Positions 7,454 through 13,772 of a stretch of 18,149 nucleotides of DNA are shown piece by piece. The position numbers and the translations under genes were made by a program. Under the pieces are notes generated by a model. That model did not search any database and had not been told where the DNA came from. It was given only the letters and a program-made list of their open reading frames with translations. The DNA comes from Candidatus Elusimicrobium euhamitermitis (lineage in GTDB: Bacteria; Elusimicrobiota; Elusimicrobia; Elusimicrobiales; Elusimicrobiaceae). Positions within the stretch are counted from its first letter, which is position 1. The number at the start of each line of letters is the position of its first letter. Location of the stretch: NCBI GenBank assembly GCA_031254225.1, contig JAIRUU010000126.1:1-18149 (forward strand), in the 5' to 3' direction.

Positions 7454-7474
7454 GTGATTTCCGAAGGAAATCAC
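7454..7474 (-). terminator. Probable terminator of the mlaEFD operon
   Basis: GTGATTTCC (7454-7462) and GGAAATCAC (7466-7474) form a 9-bp stem four bases past the mlaD stop codon. On the minus strand it is followed by ACTTTATTTC, a weak T-rich stretch rather than a clean T-run, so termination may be incomplete. Confidence 0.5.
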
Positions 7475-7477
7475 TCC

Positions 7478-8767
7478 TTATTTAGCTAAAGTGGCCAACC
7501 CGAAAAACGCGGCTATATCTTTATCCTGAAACTTCACCGTCGCTTTAATATACGGCTGATTAACTTCCAGCGCGTCAGTCATCCCCGCGCCTACGTTCAG
7601 ATATTTATTAATCTCAAAATTCGCGCCGTACCAGATATTAGCGTGGTTAAAATGCCTGCCGTTAATATAGCGGTCTCTGCCAAAGTCTGTAGCCTGCCCC
7701 TGCAGGCTCAACCTCTTAAGAAATTGAGAATCCGCAAACGGCGTAACCACGGCGGCCACGCCGCCCGCGCCCATAATATAACCCGCGGAAATATCAAGGT
7801 ATCTGTTATAAAAACCAAGCCGCGCGTCTATCTCGTTCCTTTCTATATAATCGTTTGTGCCCTGGAAATTTTTTGTGTTGCCGAGGTTGGACGCGCCCAC
7901 GCGGTAATACATATAATCATTGCTCGGGTAAATTTTTAAGCCCACGTTATTGCTCATCACGCCGGACGCGGTATTATAATACCCGTCGTACAGCCAGAAC
8001 ACGCGGAAACGCGACATCTTGCCGATAAATTCTTTAGCCTCGCCCATGGTCGCGTTAAGATTTGAGACGGACTCTTTAATATCTTTCTTCATCTGCGGGT
8101 CATTGATAAGCGCGCCAAGAACGCCTTCGCTGTCCTGTATTTGCCTTGTAATATCGTCGGCGCGCGCCATAAGCGCCTGCAAGTCGTCCGTGCTGCGGCT
8201 GACGTTGGTCATGGTATTTTCAAGATACGGCTTCATGGACGCTATCAGAGAGTTTAAATTATTTGAAAGCATGCGCAGGTTTAACATGGTCTCGTTTAAA
8301 TTGCGCCCGAGCTCGCCGTTGCCGTTAACGCTTTTGGCCAAATCCTGCACCGTGCTCATTGTCTGCGCGAGCATTTCTTCCAAAGGCGGCTCCTGTGAAC
8401 CGTCAACGATGTCCCCGTCTTTCAAAATTCCCGAGGACGGATTGCCCTGCACTATAGCCAGATATTTTGTGCCTATAAGACTGGTGGAAGCTATTTTAAA
8501 AACCGAATCCCTGAAAACGCCAACGCCCTCTTTTATCCCCAGCACGGCGGCAACATGGTCCCCGCTCATTTTAATGTCGCGCACTTTGCCTACTTCCACA
8601 CCGTTAAGCTTGACCACGGACTTTTTGGGCAGCCCCGAAACGTCGTTAAATCTTACTGTTATTTTATATTCCCCGCCCATGGAAATATTGCCCAGCATAT
8701 AAATCGTTATGCCGAACAATACTATTCCTATTACGGTAAATAACCCTACTTTTGTTTCCGGTCTCAT
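7478..8767 (-). CDS. mlaD: MlaD-type MCE lipid-transport protein with C-terminal beta-barrel-like domain
   Basis: Substrate-binding part of the Mla phospholipid transporter. The 429 residues contain an N-terminal membrane anchor (about 8-27, VGLFTVIGIVLFGITIYMLG) and an MCE domain (about 36-115) with VRFNDVSGLPKKSVVKLNGVEVGKV-like sequence and SLIGTKYLAI. A long helical stretch (about 125-255) is rich in Asn, Leu and Met. The C-terminal ~170 residues show repeated aromatic beta-strands (such as MYYRVGASNLG, IDARLGFYNRYLDISAGYIM) and look like a small outer-membrane barrel. E. coli MlaD (about 180 residues) lacks this part. Composite MlaD proteins that span the envelope are known from Veillonella and related diderms. 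The start follows repeat copy D by 14 bases; AAGG lies about 12 bases upstream, a weak site. Last gene of mlaEFD. Confidence 0.9.
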   Translation of the reverse strand: MRPETKVGLFTVIGIVLFGITIYMLGNISMGGEYKITVRFNDVSGLPKKSVVKLNGVEVGKVRDIKMSGDHVAAVLGIKEGVGVFRDSVFKIASTSLIGTKYLAIVQGNPSSGILKDGDIVDGSQEPPLEEMLAQTMSTVQDLAKSVNGNGELGRNLNETMLNLRMLSNNLNSLIASMKPYLENTMTNVSRSTDDLQALMARADDITRQIQDSEGVLGALINDPQMKKDIKESVSNLNATMGEAKEFIGKMSRFRVFWLYDGYYNTASGVMSNNVGLKIYPSNDYMYYRVGASNLGNTKNFQGTNDYIERNEIDARLGFYNRYLDISAGYIMGAGGVAAVVTPFADSQFLKRLSLQGQATDFGRDRYINGRHFNHANIWYGANFEINKYLNVGAGMTDALEVNQPYIKATVKFQDKDIAAFFGLATLAK

Positions 8768-8781
8768 TTTTATATTTTACC

Positions 8782-8874
8782 TTATTTTATAACGTCCATT
8801 TACCCCCCGCCTACGCTGCGCTACGGCGCGGCAGGCATTTCCCCTGCGGGGATTTCCCCCTAAAAGGGGGAATT
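8782..8874 (-). repeat. Micro-ORF repeat, copy D, between mlaF and mlaD
   Basis: Minus-strand copy: C-run/G-run hairpins, the CGCCGTAGCGCAGCGTAGG core, a six-G run and a micro-ORF MDVIK-stop at 8799-8782. It takes up most of the mlaF-mlaD gap and ends 14 bases before the mlaD ATG. It separates two cistrons of what is otherwise a tightly packed operon. Confidence 0.85.
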
Positions 8875-8908
8875 TTATGGCAGCGGCGCCGCACCCAACC
8901 TTTCCATT

Positions 8909-9670
8909 TTAGTCGTTGGTCAGTTTCATTTGTATAGGGCCGCGGCTGCTGCCGTCCATAAACTGCCGTACGTACGGGTTGTCTGACTTTTTAAATTCCG
9001 CGGGCGTTCCCTGCATTAAAATTTTGCCGTCGTACAAAAACACTATTCTGTCTGAAATTTTATATGCGGACTTAATGTCGTGCGTGATGACGACGGACGT
9101 CTGGCCCAGTTTATTTTTAAGTTCCAGAATCAAATCGCTTATGATGTCGGACATAATGGGGTCAAGGCCGCTCGTCGGCTCGTCGTACAAAAGATATTTT
9201 GGTGACACGGCCAGCACGCGCGCCAGCGCAACGCGCTTTTTCATGCCGCCGGAAAGTTCCGACGGGCGCATATGTTCAATGTCTTTTAAACCCACCAGCG
9301 CCAGTTTTTCTTTTACTATTTTTTTATAGTCCGCCGGCTTTTCGTCCGTCAGATACTGAAGGCCGAAAGCCACGTTTTCCCCCACGTTTAAAGAGTCAAA
9401 CAGCGCGCCTTCCTGAAATAAATATCCCATGCTGCGCCGCACGGCGGAAAGTTTATATTCGTCCTCCACAAAAGTAATGTCTTTGCCGTCAATTAAAATT
9501 TTGCCTTCCGCGGGTTTTATAAGACGCATGACGCACTTGATAAGCGTGCTTTTACCCGTGCCCGAGCCGCCTATTATGGACACGATTTCCCCGTCCTTAA
9601 AAGTTAAATCTATTCCTTTTAAGACTTGCTTGTGTCCGAAATTTTTCTTAAGTCCGGTAATCGTTATCAT
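8909..9670 (-). CDS. mlaF: Mla phospholipid transporter ATPase
   Basis: Cytoplasmic ABC ATPase that powers lipid movement through MlaE. The 253 residues show Walker A GGSGTGKST (34-42), a Q-loop within MGYLFQEGALFDSL (81-94), the ABC signature LSGGMKKR (139-146), Walker B YLLYDEPTSGLDP (159-171) and the switch His in VVITHD. QEGALFDSLNVGENV and DPIMSD are typical of the MlaF/Ttg2A group. Its ATG (9668-9670) overlaps the mlaE stop by four bases (ATGA), indicating translational coupling. The gap to mlaD is enlarged by repeat copy D. Confidence 0.96.
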   Translation of the reverse strand: MITITGLKKNFGHKQVLKGIDLTFKDGEIVSIIGGSGTGKSTLIKCVMRLIKPAEGKILIDGKDITFVEDEYKLSAVRRSMGYLFQEGALFDSLNVGENVAFGLQYLTDEKPADYKKIVKEKLALVGLKDIEHMRPSELSGGMKKRVALARVLAVSPKYLLYDEPTSGLDPIMSDIISDLILELKNKLGQTSVVITHDIKSAYKISDRIVFLYDGKILMQGTPAEFKKSDNPYVRQFMDGSSRGPIQMKLTND

Positions 9671-10443
9671 ATTCTTAACGCCGTTAATATGGCCGTAAGG
9701 AAATAATCCAAAACCAAAATCAAAACCATGCTTGTCACGACGGAAACCGTCGTGGAGCGGCCGACTCCCTCCGCCCCGCCGCGCGTGTCCAGCCCTTTAT
9801 AGCAGGCCACCGTGCCCACCATAAAAGCAAAAAATATTGATTTGATAAAACCGTGCATAAAATCGCCCGCGCCCATAAACGTGGTAATGTCGGACAAATA
9901 ACTTTCCGGCGGCACGCCCAGGCCGTAAACCGCCACCAGATAACCGCCGAATATGCCGGAAAAATTTGCGAATAAAGTTAACAGCGGAACTGTCAGAAGG
10001 AACGCGAACATACGAGGCAAAACCAGCTGGCGGGACGGGTTTGTGCCCAAAGTATAAAGCGCGTCAATCTGTTCCGTCACTTCCATGGTGCCTATTTCCG
10101 CCGTAACCGCCGCGCCCGCGCGGCCGACGACGACAACTGCGGTCAGCACAGGCCCCAGTTCCCGTATCAGGGAAAACCCGACGAGCGTGCCCACGTACAT
10201 AGGCTCGTTAAAAACACTTGTAATAGTATTGCCGCCCTGCAGCGCCAAAACCATGCCCGTAAAAACGCTGGTAAGCGTGGTAACCGTCAGAGAATCTATG
10301 CCTATTTTAACGCTCTGCCTCATGGCTTCATGCCACTCAAACGGCGCGCGCCAAAGCCAAAACGCGGCCGTATGCAGCATGGTAAAAGCTTTGCCGCATT
10401 CGTTAAAAAAAGTAATAAGATATTTGCCTATCAGTTTAAACAT
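9667..10443 (-). CDS. mlaE: Mla phospholipid transporter permease
   Basis: Integral inner-membrane subunit of the Mla transporter. The 258 residues contain the family hallmark IRELGPVLTAVVVVGRAGAAVTAEIGTM, in which ELGPVLTA is at 95-102 and AEIGTMEVTEQIDAL at 115-129, followed by LPRMFAFLLTVPLLTLFANF. About five hydrophobic segments are visible. The N-terminal amphipathic part (EWHEAMRQSVKIGIDSL) is also typical. First gene of mlaE-mlaF-mlaD; its stop overlaps the mlaF start. No clear Shine-Dalgarno precedes ATG 10443, and the upstream 321 bases hold repeats only. mlaB, mlaC and mlaA are not in the window. Confidence 0.95.
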   Translation of the reverse strand: MFKLIGKYLITFFNECGKAFTMLHTAAFWLWRAPFEWHEAMRQSVKIGIDSLTVTTLTSVFTGMVLALQGGNTITSVFNEPMYVGTLVGFSLIRELGPVLTAVVVVGRAGAAVTAEIGTMEVTEQIDALYTLGTNPSRQLVLPRMFAFLLTVPLLTLFANFSGIFGGYLVAVYGLGVPPESYLSDITTFMGAGDFMHGFIKSIFFAFMVGTVACYKGLDTRGGAEGVGRSTTVSVVTSMVLILVLDYFLTAILTALRI

Positions 10444-10494
10444 TTAATAATACTTTACTATTTTTAAACACTTATTTTTTCCCGTCGTTACGCT

Positions 10495-10523
10495 TACCCC
10501 TACCACGCAAGGGTGAGGGGAAA
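10495..10523. repeat. Short REP-like hairpin
   Basis: TTACCCCTACCACGCAAGGGTGAGGGG-type sequence: a C-rich arm (TACCCCT, about 10496-10502) partly complementary to AGGGGTA-like sequence in the right arm (GGGTGAGGGG, 10511-10520). It resembles the first part of the repeat in the proB 3' end. It lies in the mlaE upstream region. Confidence 0.4.
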
Positions 10524-10535
10524 GACATAAAATGC

Positions 10536-10727
10536 TGCCGTGTAGTTACCGCCGTTCAGTCGTCCGTAGGAAAAATTTCACAGGGATTTGCGGGAAATTT
10601 TTATTTTCTTCCGCCCGACCAAGTACTTAAAAGCGAAGCGTACGGCGAGGGCGGAAAAAATAAAAATTTACCCAAATACCGAAGAAATTTTTAACTCCCG
10701 ACTAAGCGAACGAAGTGAGCGAAACAG
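10536..10727 (+). repeat. Large structured hairpin repeat, copy 2
   Basis: Same stem order as copy 1: AGTCG/CGACT (10558-10562, 10699-10703), AAAAATTTC/GAAATTTTT (10571-10579, 10684-10692), GG/CC, ATTT/AAAT (10586-10589, 10674-10677), GGG/CCC, a 13-bp AT stem (10595-10607, 10657-10669), an unpaired C10608 and TTCCGCCC/GGGCGGAA (10609-10616, 10649-10656). The 32-base loop is 10617-10648. The 23-base tail (10705-10727) is identical to copy 1. The ACA/GAA internal loop and the unpaired C are kept in both copies. It lies between mlaE and alr. Confidence 0.8.
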
Positions 10728-10764
10728 GAGGAACGCGAAGCGCGCCGCTGCCGTTAAAATAAAA

Positions 10765-11874
10765 TCAAATATACACCCTCGGCACACGCGCGGTAATCAA
10801 TGTCAGAATTTCATACGATATCGTGCCGGCCCAGTCCGCCGCGTCGCAGGCGGAAATTTCCGAATTTCCCTGGCGGCCGATGAGAACAACCTCGTCCCCC
10901 ACTTTCGCTTCCGGCGCGGCAGTGACGTCAACCATCATCATATCCATAGTAACGTTGCCCAGCACTTTACAAAATTTACCGTTAATCAAAACTTTCCCCT
11001 TATTGCTCAGCGCGCGCAGATACCCGTCCCCGTACCCGACGGGCAGCGTGGCGACTTTCATGTCCGCCTCCGCCGTAAAACTGCGGTTGTAACTTATGGA
11101 AAAACATTTTTTGATATCTTTAATAAAAACTATTTTTGTTTTAAAACTCAAAACCGGTTTTAACTCTTTAACCCCGCGCAGCGCGCCGTACGCGCCTATG
11201 CCTACGCGCACCATATCATAACGCCCGCGCGGCGCGAACAAGGTGCCCAGCGTGGCGCAGGAGTGCAGCATTTTTATGTCAAATTTACGGGCCTTTGCTT
11301 CCAGCGCGGCGTCTTCAAAAAAACCGAGCTGGCCGTCAGTAAAATCGCAGTCCGTATCAGGACATGAAAGATGCGTATAAAGCCCTTCAATCAAAATATT
11401 TTTGCTTAAAGAAAGCTCCGACAAAATTTTTATAACCCCGTCCCGCCGCGTGCCTATGCGCCCCATGCCCGTGTCCTGCTTGACGTGACAGCGTACGGTT
11501 TGCCCAAGTTTATCCGCCAGCGCGCGCACCGCTTTTGCGGCGGACAAACTGGCTATGGTAACGGACAAATTATTTTTGGCCGCGTCCTCAAAAGCTTCAA
11601 ACGGATAAATGCTGCCAAGAACCAAAACAGGCAGTTTTACGCCGGCCGCGCGAAGTAAAATTCCCTCTTCAACAGACGCTGTGCCCAGCATCTCGCACAA
11701 ATGTTTTTCCTCAGCAAATTTTGCGAGCGGCGCCGCGCCGTGCCCGTAAGCGTTTGCTTTTAAGACAAACAAAACTTTGGTGTCCGGGCCGACGGCGGCG
11801 TGGAAAAACCTCAAATTATTTTCCATTGCCGCTAAATCAATTTCAGCCCAGGTGGGCCTTAAAATTTTTCCCAT
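10765..11874 (-). CDS. alr: Alanine racemase
   Basis: PLP enzyme that interconverts L- and D-alanine, supplying D-Ala for peptidoglycan. The 369-residue product (counted from ATG 11874) has the PLP lysine motif VLKANAYGHG (38-47, Lys39), CHVKQDTGMGRIG (129-141), GLYTHLSCPD (164-173), RVGIGAYG (223-230), SISYNRSF (259-266) with the likely second catalytic Tyr262, and LPVGYGDGYLRAL (277-289). The usual sequence around that Tyr has SYG; here it is SYN. The start is a choice between ATG 11874 (GGAG eight bases upstream) and TTG 11877 (AGGAGG eleven bases upstream). It lies 60 bases downstream of dnaB without a terminator, so the two are probably cotranscribed. Confidence 0.96.
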   Translation of the reverse strand: MGKILRPTWAEIDLAAMENNLRFFHAAVGPDTKVLFVLKANAYGHGAAPLAKFAEEKHLCEMLGTASVEEGILLRAAGVKLPVLVLGSIYPFEAFEDAAKNNLSVTIASLSAAKAVRALADKLGQTVRCHVKQDTGMGRIGTRRDGVIKILSELSLSKNILIEGLYTHLSCPDTDCDFTDGQLGFFEDAALEAKARKFDIKMLHSCATLGTLFAPRGRYDMVRVGIGAYGALRGVKELKPVLSFKTKIVFIKDIKKCFSISYNRSFTAEADMKVATLPVGYGDGYLRALSNKGKVLINGKFCKVLGNVTMDMMMVDVTAAPEAKVGDEVVLIGRQGNSEISACDAADWAGTISYEILTLITARVPRVYI

Positions 11875-11902
11875 CAATTGGACTCCGTCCTCCTAATTTT
11901 TT

Positions 11903-11923
11903 CCTCTCCCTGTGAGGGAGAGG
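11903..11923. repeat. Small REP-like hairpin between dnaB and alr
   Basis: CCTCTCCCT (11903-11911) and AGGGAGAGG (11915-11923) form a perfect 9-bp stem with a 3-base loop. On the minus strand, the direction of both genes, it is followed by A rather than T, so it is unlikely to be a terminator. It matches a very common short intergenic palindrome type. Confidence 0.6.
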
Positions 11924-11937
11924 TAAAATGCAAATAA

Positions 11938-13338
11938 TTATAACGGCGTGACAACTTGCGCGTGGTCCGCGCCGGAAGGCATTTCCTCAACCGTCGGGTT
12001 AGTAAATAAAGTATACTGGCTGATAAAATGCAGGTCAATGTCCCCGACGGGCCCGTTCCTCTGCTTGGCGATAATCAGAGTGGCTTTGTTTTGCAGAGAC
12101 TCGTCGTCTCTCTTATAATAAGCTTCGCGGTGTATGAGAGCCACGACGTCCGCGTCCTGTTCAAGAGAGCCGGACTCCCTCAAATCAGAAAGCTGCGGTT
12201 TATTGTCCGTCCTCCCCCTGTCCTCGTTTTTACGGCTGAGCTGGGACAGCGCGACGACGGGAATATTCAAATTGCGCGCAAGCTCTTTTAACATTCTTGA
12301 AATTTCTGACACTTCCTGCTGCCTGCTTTCAAACCGTCCCGTGCTTCTGATTAACTGCAGATAGTCAATGATGATAAGGCCGAGCTCCTGCCCGTTTTTT
12401 TCAAGCTCGTTGGCAAGACGGCGGGCGCGCATTCTGATTTCCGTAATCGTGATGCCCGGCGTGTCGTCAATAAAAAACGGCGCTTTGGCGAGGCGGCCGG
12501 CTTCCCGCGTCAAATCCCGCCATTTTTCCATTTTAAAAATGCCGCTTCTGACCTGGTGCAAGTCTGCCATGGCGGACGAGCACAGCATACGTTCAAAAAT
12601 TGAGTTCCTTCCCATTTCCAGCGAGAACAGCGCGACGGGAATATTTTTGGAAACTGTCGCGTTATGCGCAATATTAAGCGCCAGCGCGGTTTTACCCTGG
12701 CTGGGCCGCGCGCCGACGAGAATGAGGTCCGACTTCCGCAGCCCTCCGGTTTTATAATCAAATTCGGAAAATCCGGTCGGCACGCCTTTGACGGGGTTTT
12801 TGTCCAGACGCGCTTTTTCAATGGAGTGCATTACTTCTTCGGCCAAATCTTTGGCGGCGACAAAACCTCTCAAATCCTGCTTCTGGCTGATTTTAAAAAT
12901 CTGCTCCTGCGCCAGATCAATAAGCTTCTCCGGCTCGTCCTCCTGCTTATAACATTCCTGCACGATATTGGTGGAAATTTTTATTAAATCTCTGACGAGG
13001 AATTTTTTGTAAACAATTTCCGCGTAATGCTCCACGTGCGCGGCGGTGGACACTTTGTCCATAAGTTCCGCCAGATAAATTTCCCCGCCGACGGCCGCCA
13101 GCTGGTTTGCGGTTTTCAGTTCTTCCGTTACCGTAATTGTGTCAATAGCGCGGTTATTGCCTGCCAGGTCGTGCATGGCGGCGAATATTTTTTTATGCGC
13201 GTCTTTATAAAAATGTTCGGGCTTTAAAATGTCAAAAGCGCGCTGCACGGCGTCCGAGTCAATTAACATTGAGCCTAAAACGGCCATTTCCGCGTCAACG
13301 GCCTGCGGCGGCAATTTGTCTAAAATATTCTGTGTCAT
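11938..13338 (-). CDS. dnaB: Replicative DNA helicase
   Basis: Hexameric 5'-3' helicase that unwinds DNA at the replication fork and loads primase. The 466 residues show the N-terminal DnaB domain beginning LPPQAVDAEMAVLGSMLID (9-27), then the RecA-like domain with TGFSEFDYKTGGL (188-200), Walker A GARPSQGKT (209-217), SLEMGRNSI, Walker B LGLIIIDYLQLI, ALSQLSRKNEDR and SDLRESGSLEQDADVV. No intein or insertion is seen, and the length is normal. GAGGAG lies about 12 bases upstream of ATG 13338. It is followed by alr at 60 bases. The usual neighbour rplI is not present in the window. Confidence 0.97.
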   Translation of the reverse strand: MTQNILDKLPPQAVDAEMAVLGSMLIDSDAVQRAFDILKPEHFYKDAHKKIFAAMHDLAGNNRAIDTITVTEELKTANQLAAVGGEIYLAELMDKVSTAAHVEHYAEIVYKKFLVRDLIKISTNIVQECYKQEDEPEKLIDLAQEQIFKISQKQDLRGFVAAKDLAEEVMHSIEKARLDKNPVKGVPTGFSEFDYKTGGLRKSDLILVGARPSQGKTALALNIAHNATVSKNIPVALFSLEMGRNSIFERMLCSSAMADLHQVRSGIFKMEKWRDLTREAGRLAKAPFFIDDTPGITITEIRMRARRLANELEKNGQELGLIIIDYLQLIRSTGRFESRQQEVSEISRMLKELARNLNIPVVALSQLSRKNEDRGRTDNKPQLSDLRESGSLEQDADVVALIHREAYYKRDDESLQNKATLIIAKQRNGPVGDIDLHFISQYTLFTNPTVEEMPSGADHAQVVTPL

Positions 13339-13389
13339 AACGGCAACTGCTCCTCATATAAGTGTTTTTATATTTTGCAATATTTTTTT

Positions 13390-13411
13390 AAAAAAATCAG
13401 TTCGGGAACTG
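13390..13411 (-). terminator. Possible terminator upstream of dnaB
   Basis: CAGTTC and GAACTG (within 13398-13411) form a small stem; on the minus strand it is followed by ATTTTTTT. It would end minus-strand transcripts that read through the large hairpin at 13427-13557, before dnaB. The stem is short (5-6 bp), so this is moderate evidence only. Confidence 0.45.
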
Positions 13412-13426
13412 TCTCTCTTTCAGGGG

Positions 13427-13557
13427 CCCCAAAGATTTGAGCTGAGTTTGGATTTTTAACTGTATGTGCACAATGGTGCGGGGAGCGAGGGCCGTACCGA
13501 GCGGACAAGGTGTGTGCGCGTACAGTTAAAAATCCAAACTCGGCCAAAGATTTGGGG
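13427..13557. repeat. Giant hairpin between tRNA-Arg and dnaB
   Basis: A perfect 21-bp inverted repeat (13444-13464 with 13521-13541; the left arm starts GAGTTTGGATTTTT) is extended inward by eight more pairs, to 13472/13513. Two of those are T-G pairs, which pair only as + strand RNA. It extends outward by TTTG/CAAA (13436-13439, 13545-13548), tandem G-A mismatches and CCCCAAA/TTTGGGG (13427-13433, 13551-13557). The 40-base loop contains GAGCGAGGGCCGTACCGAGC, which resembles loop and tail segments of the two mla-flanking repeats. No protein is encoded. Confidence 0.75.
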
Positions 13558-13565
13558 AGCCGTTT

Positions 13566-13596
13566 GCATAATTTTTTGCAAAGCAAAAAATTATGC
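13566..13596 (-). terminator. Terminator of tRNA-Arg overlapping its 3' end
   Basis: GCATAATTTTTTGC (13566-13579) and GCAAAAAATTATGC (13583-13596) form a perfect 14-bp stem with a 3-base loop. Its first three stem bases (minus strand) are the last three of the tRNA. The T-run lies inside the stem, so it may act as an AT-rich terminator or as a processing hairpin. Confidence 0.65.
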
Positions 13597-13667
13597 TCCC
13601 CGAGGGATTTGAACCCGCAGCCTGCGGTTCCGAAGACCGCCGCTCTATCCAGTTGAGCTAGGGGAGC
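13594..13667 (-). tRNA. tRNA-Arg (anticodon TCG)
   Basis: A complete cloverleaf on the minus strand. The acceptor stem GCTCCCC/GGGGAGC has discriminator A, and the D arm is GCTC/GAGC. The anticodon stem GCGGT/ACCGC encloses CTTCGGA, giving anticodon TCG (reads CGA, and CGN with wobble modification). The T arm contains GGTTCAAATCC. CCA is not encoded. It stands alone, 26 bases from the terminator loop and followed by a large hairpin. Confidence 0.95.
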
Positions 13668-13735
13668 GTTTTTATATTCTATCAGATTTCGCAAACCCAA
13701 ACGCGGGCCCAATTTACGGATAGGCCCTTTGGCCC

Positions 13736-13764
13736 TTGCGCTGTCTTTAAATTTTTTTTAATAT
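13736..13764 (+). promoter_or_regulatory. Candidate promoter giving a nearly leaderless mRNA
   Basis: TTGCGC (13736-13741), a 17-base spacer and TAATAT (13759-13764) precede the ATG at 13773 by only eight bases. If used, transcription would begin one or two bases before the start codon, which would explain the lack of a Shine-Dalgarno. Confidence 0.4.
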
Positions 13765-13772
13765 GTAACAGT

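Noticed and set aside
10588..11163. Open frame of 191 codons on the + strand
   Set aside because: It starts in structured repeat copy 2 and runs antisense through alr; composition is Arg/Asn-rich and unlike a protein.
11903..11923. Terminator between dnaB and alr
   Set aside because: On the transcribed minus strand the stem is followed by A, not T, and by the alr ribosome site.
13427..13667. Integration site at tRNA-Arg
   Set aside because: No integrase and no direct repeat of the tRNA 3' end; the GGGGAGC near 13554 is too short and in the wrong context.
13368..13712. Open frame of 114 codons on the minus strand
   Set aside because: It covers the tRNA-Arg (giving the well-known false peptide LAQLDRAAVF) and the large hairpin.
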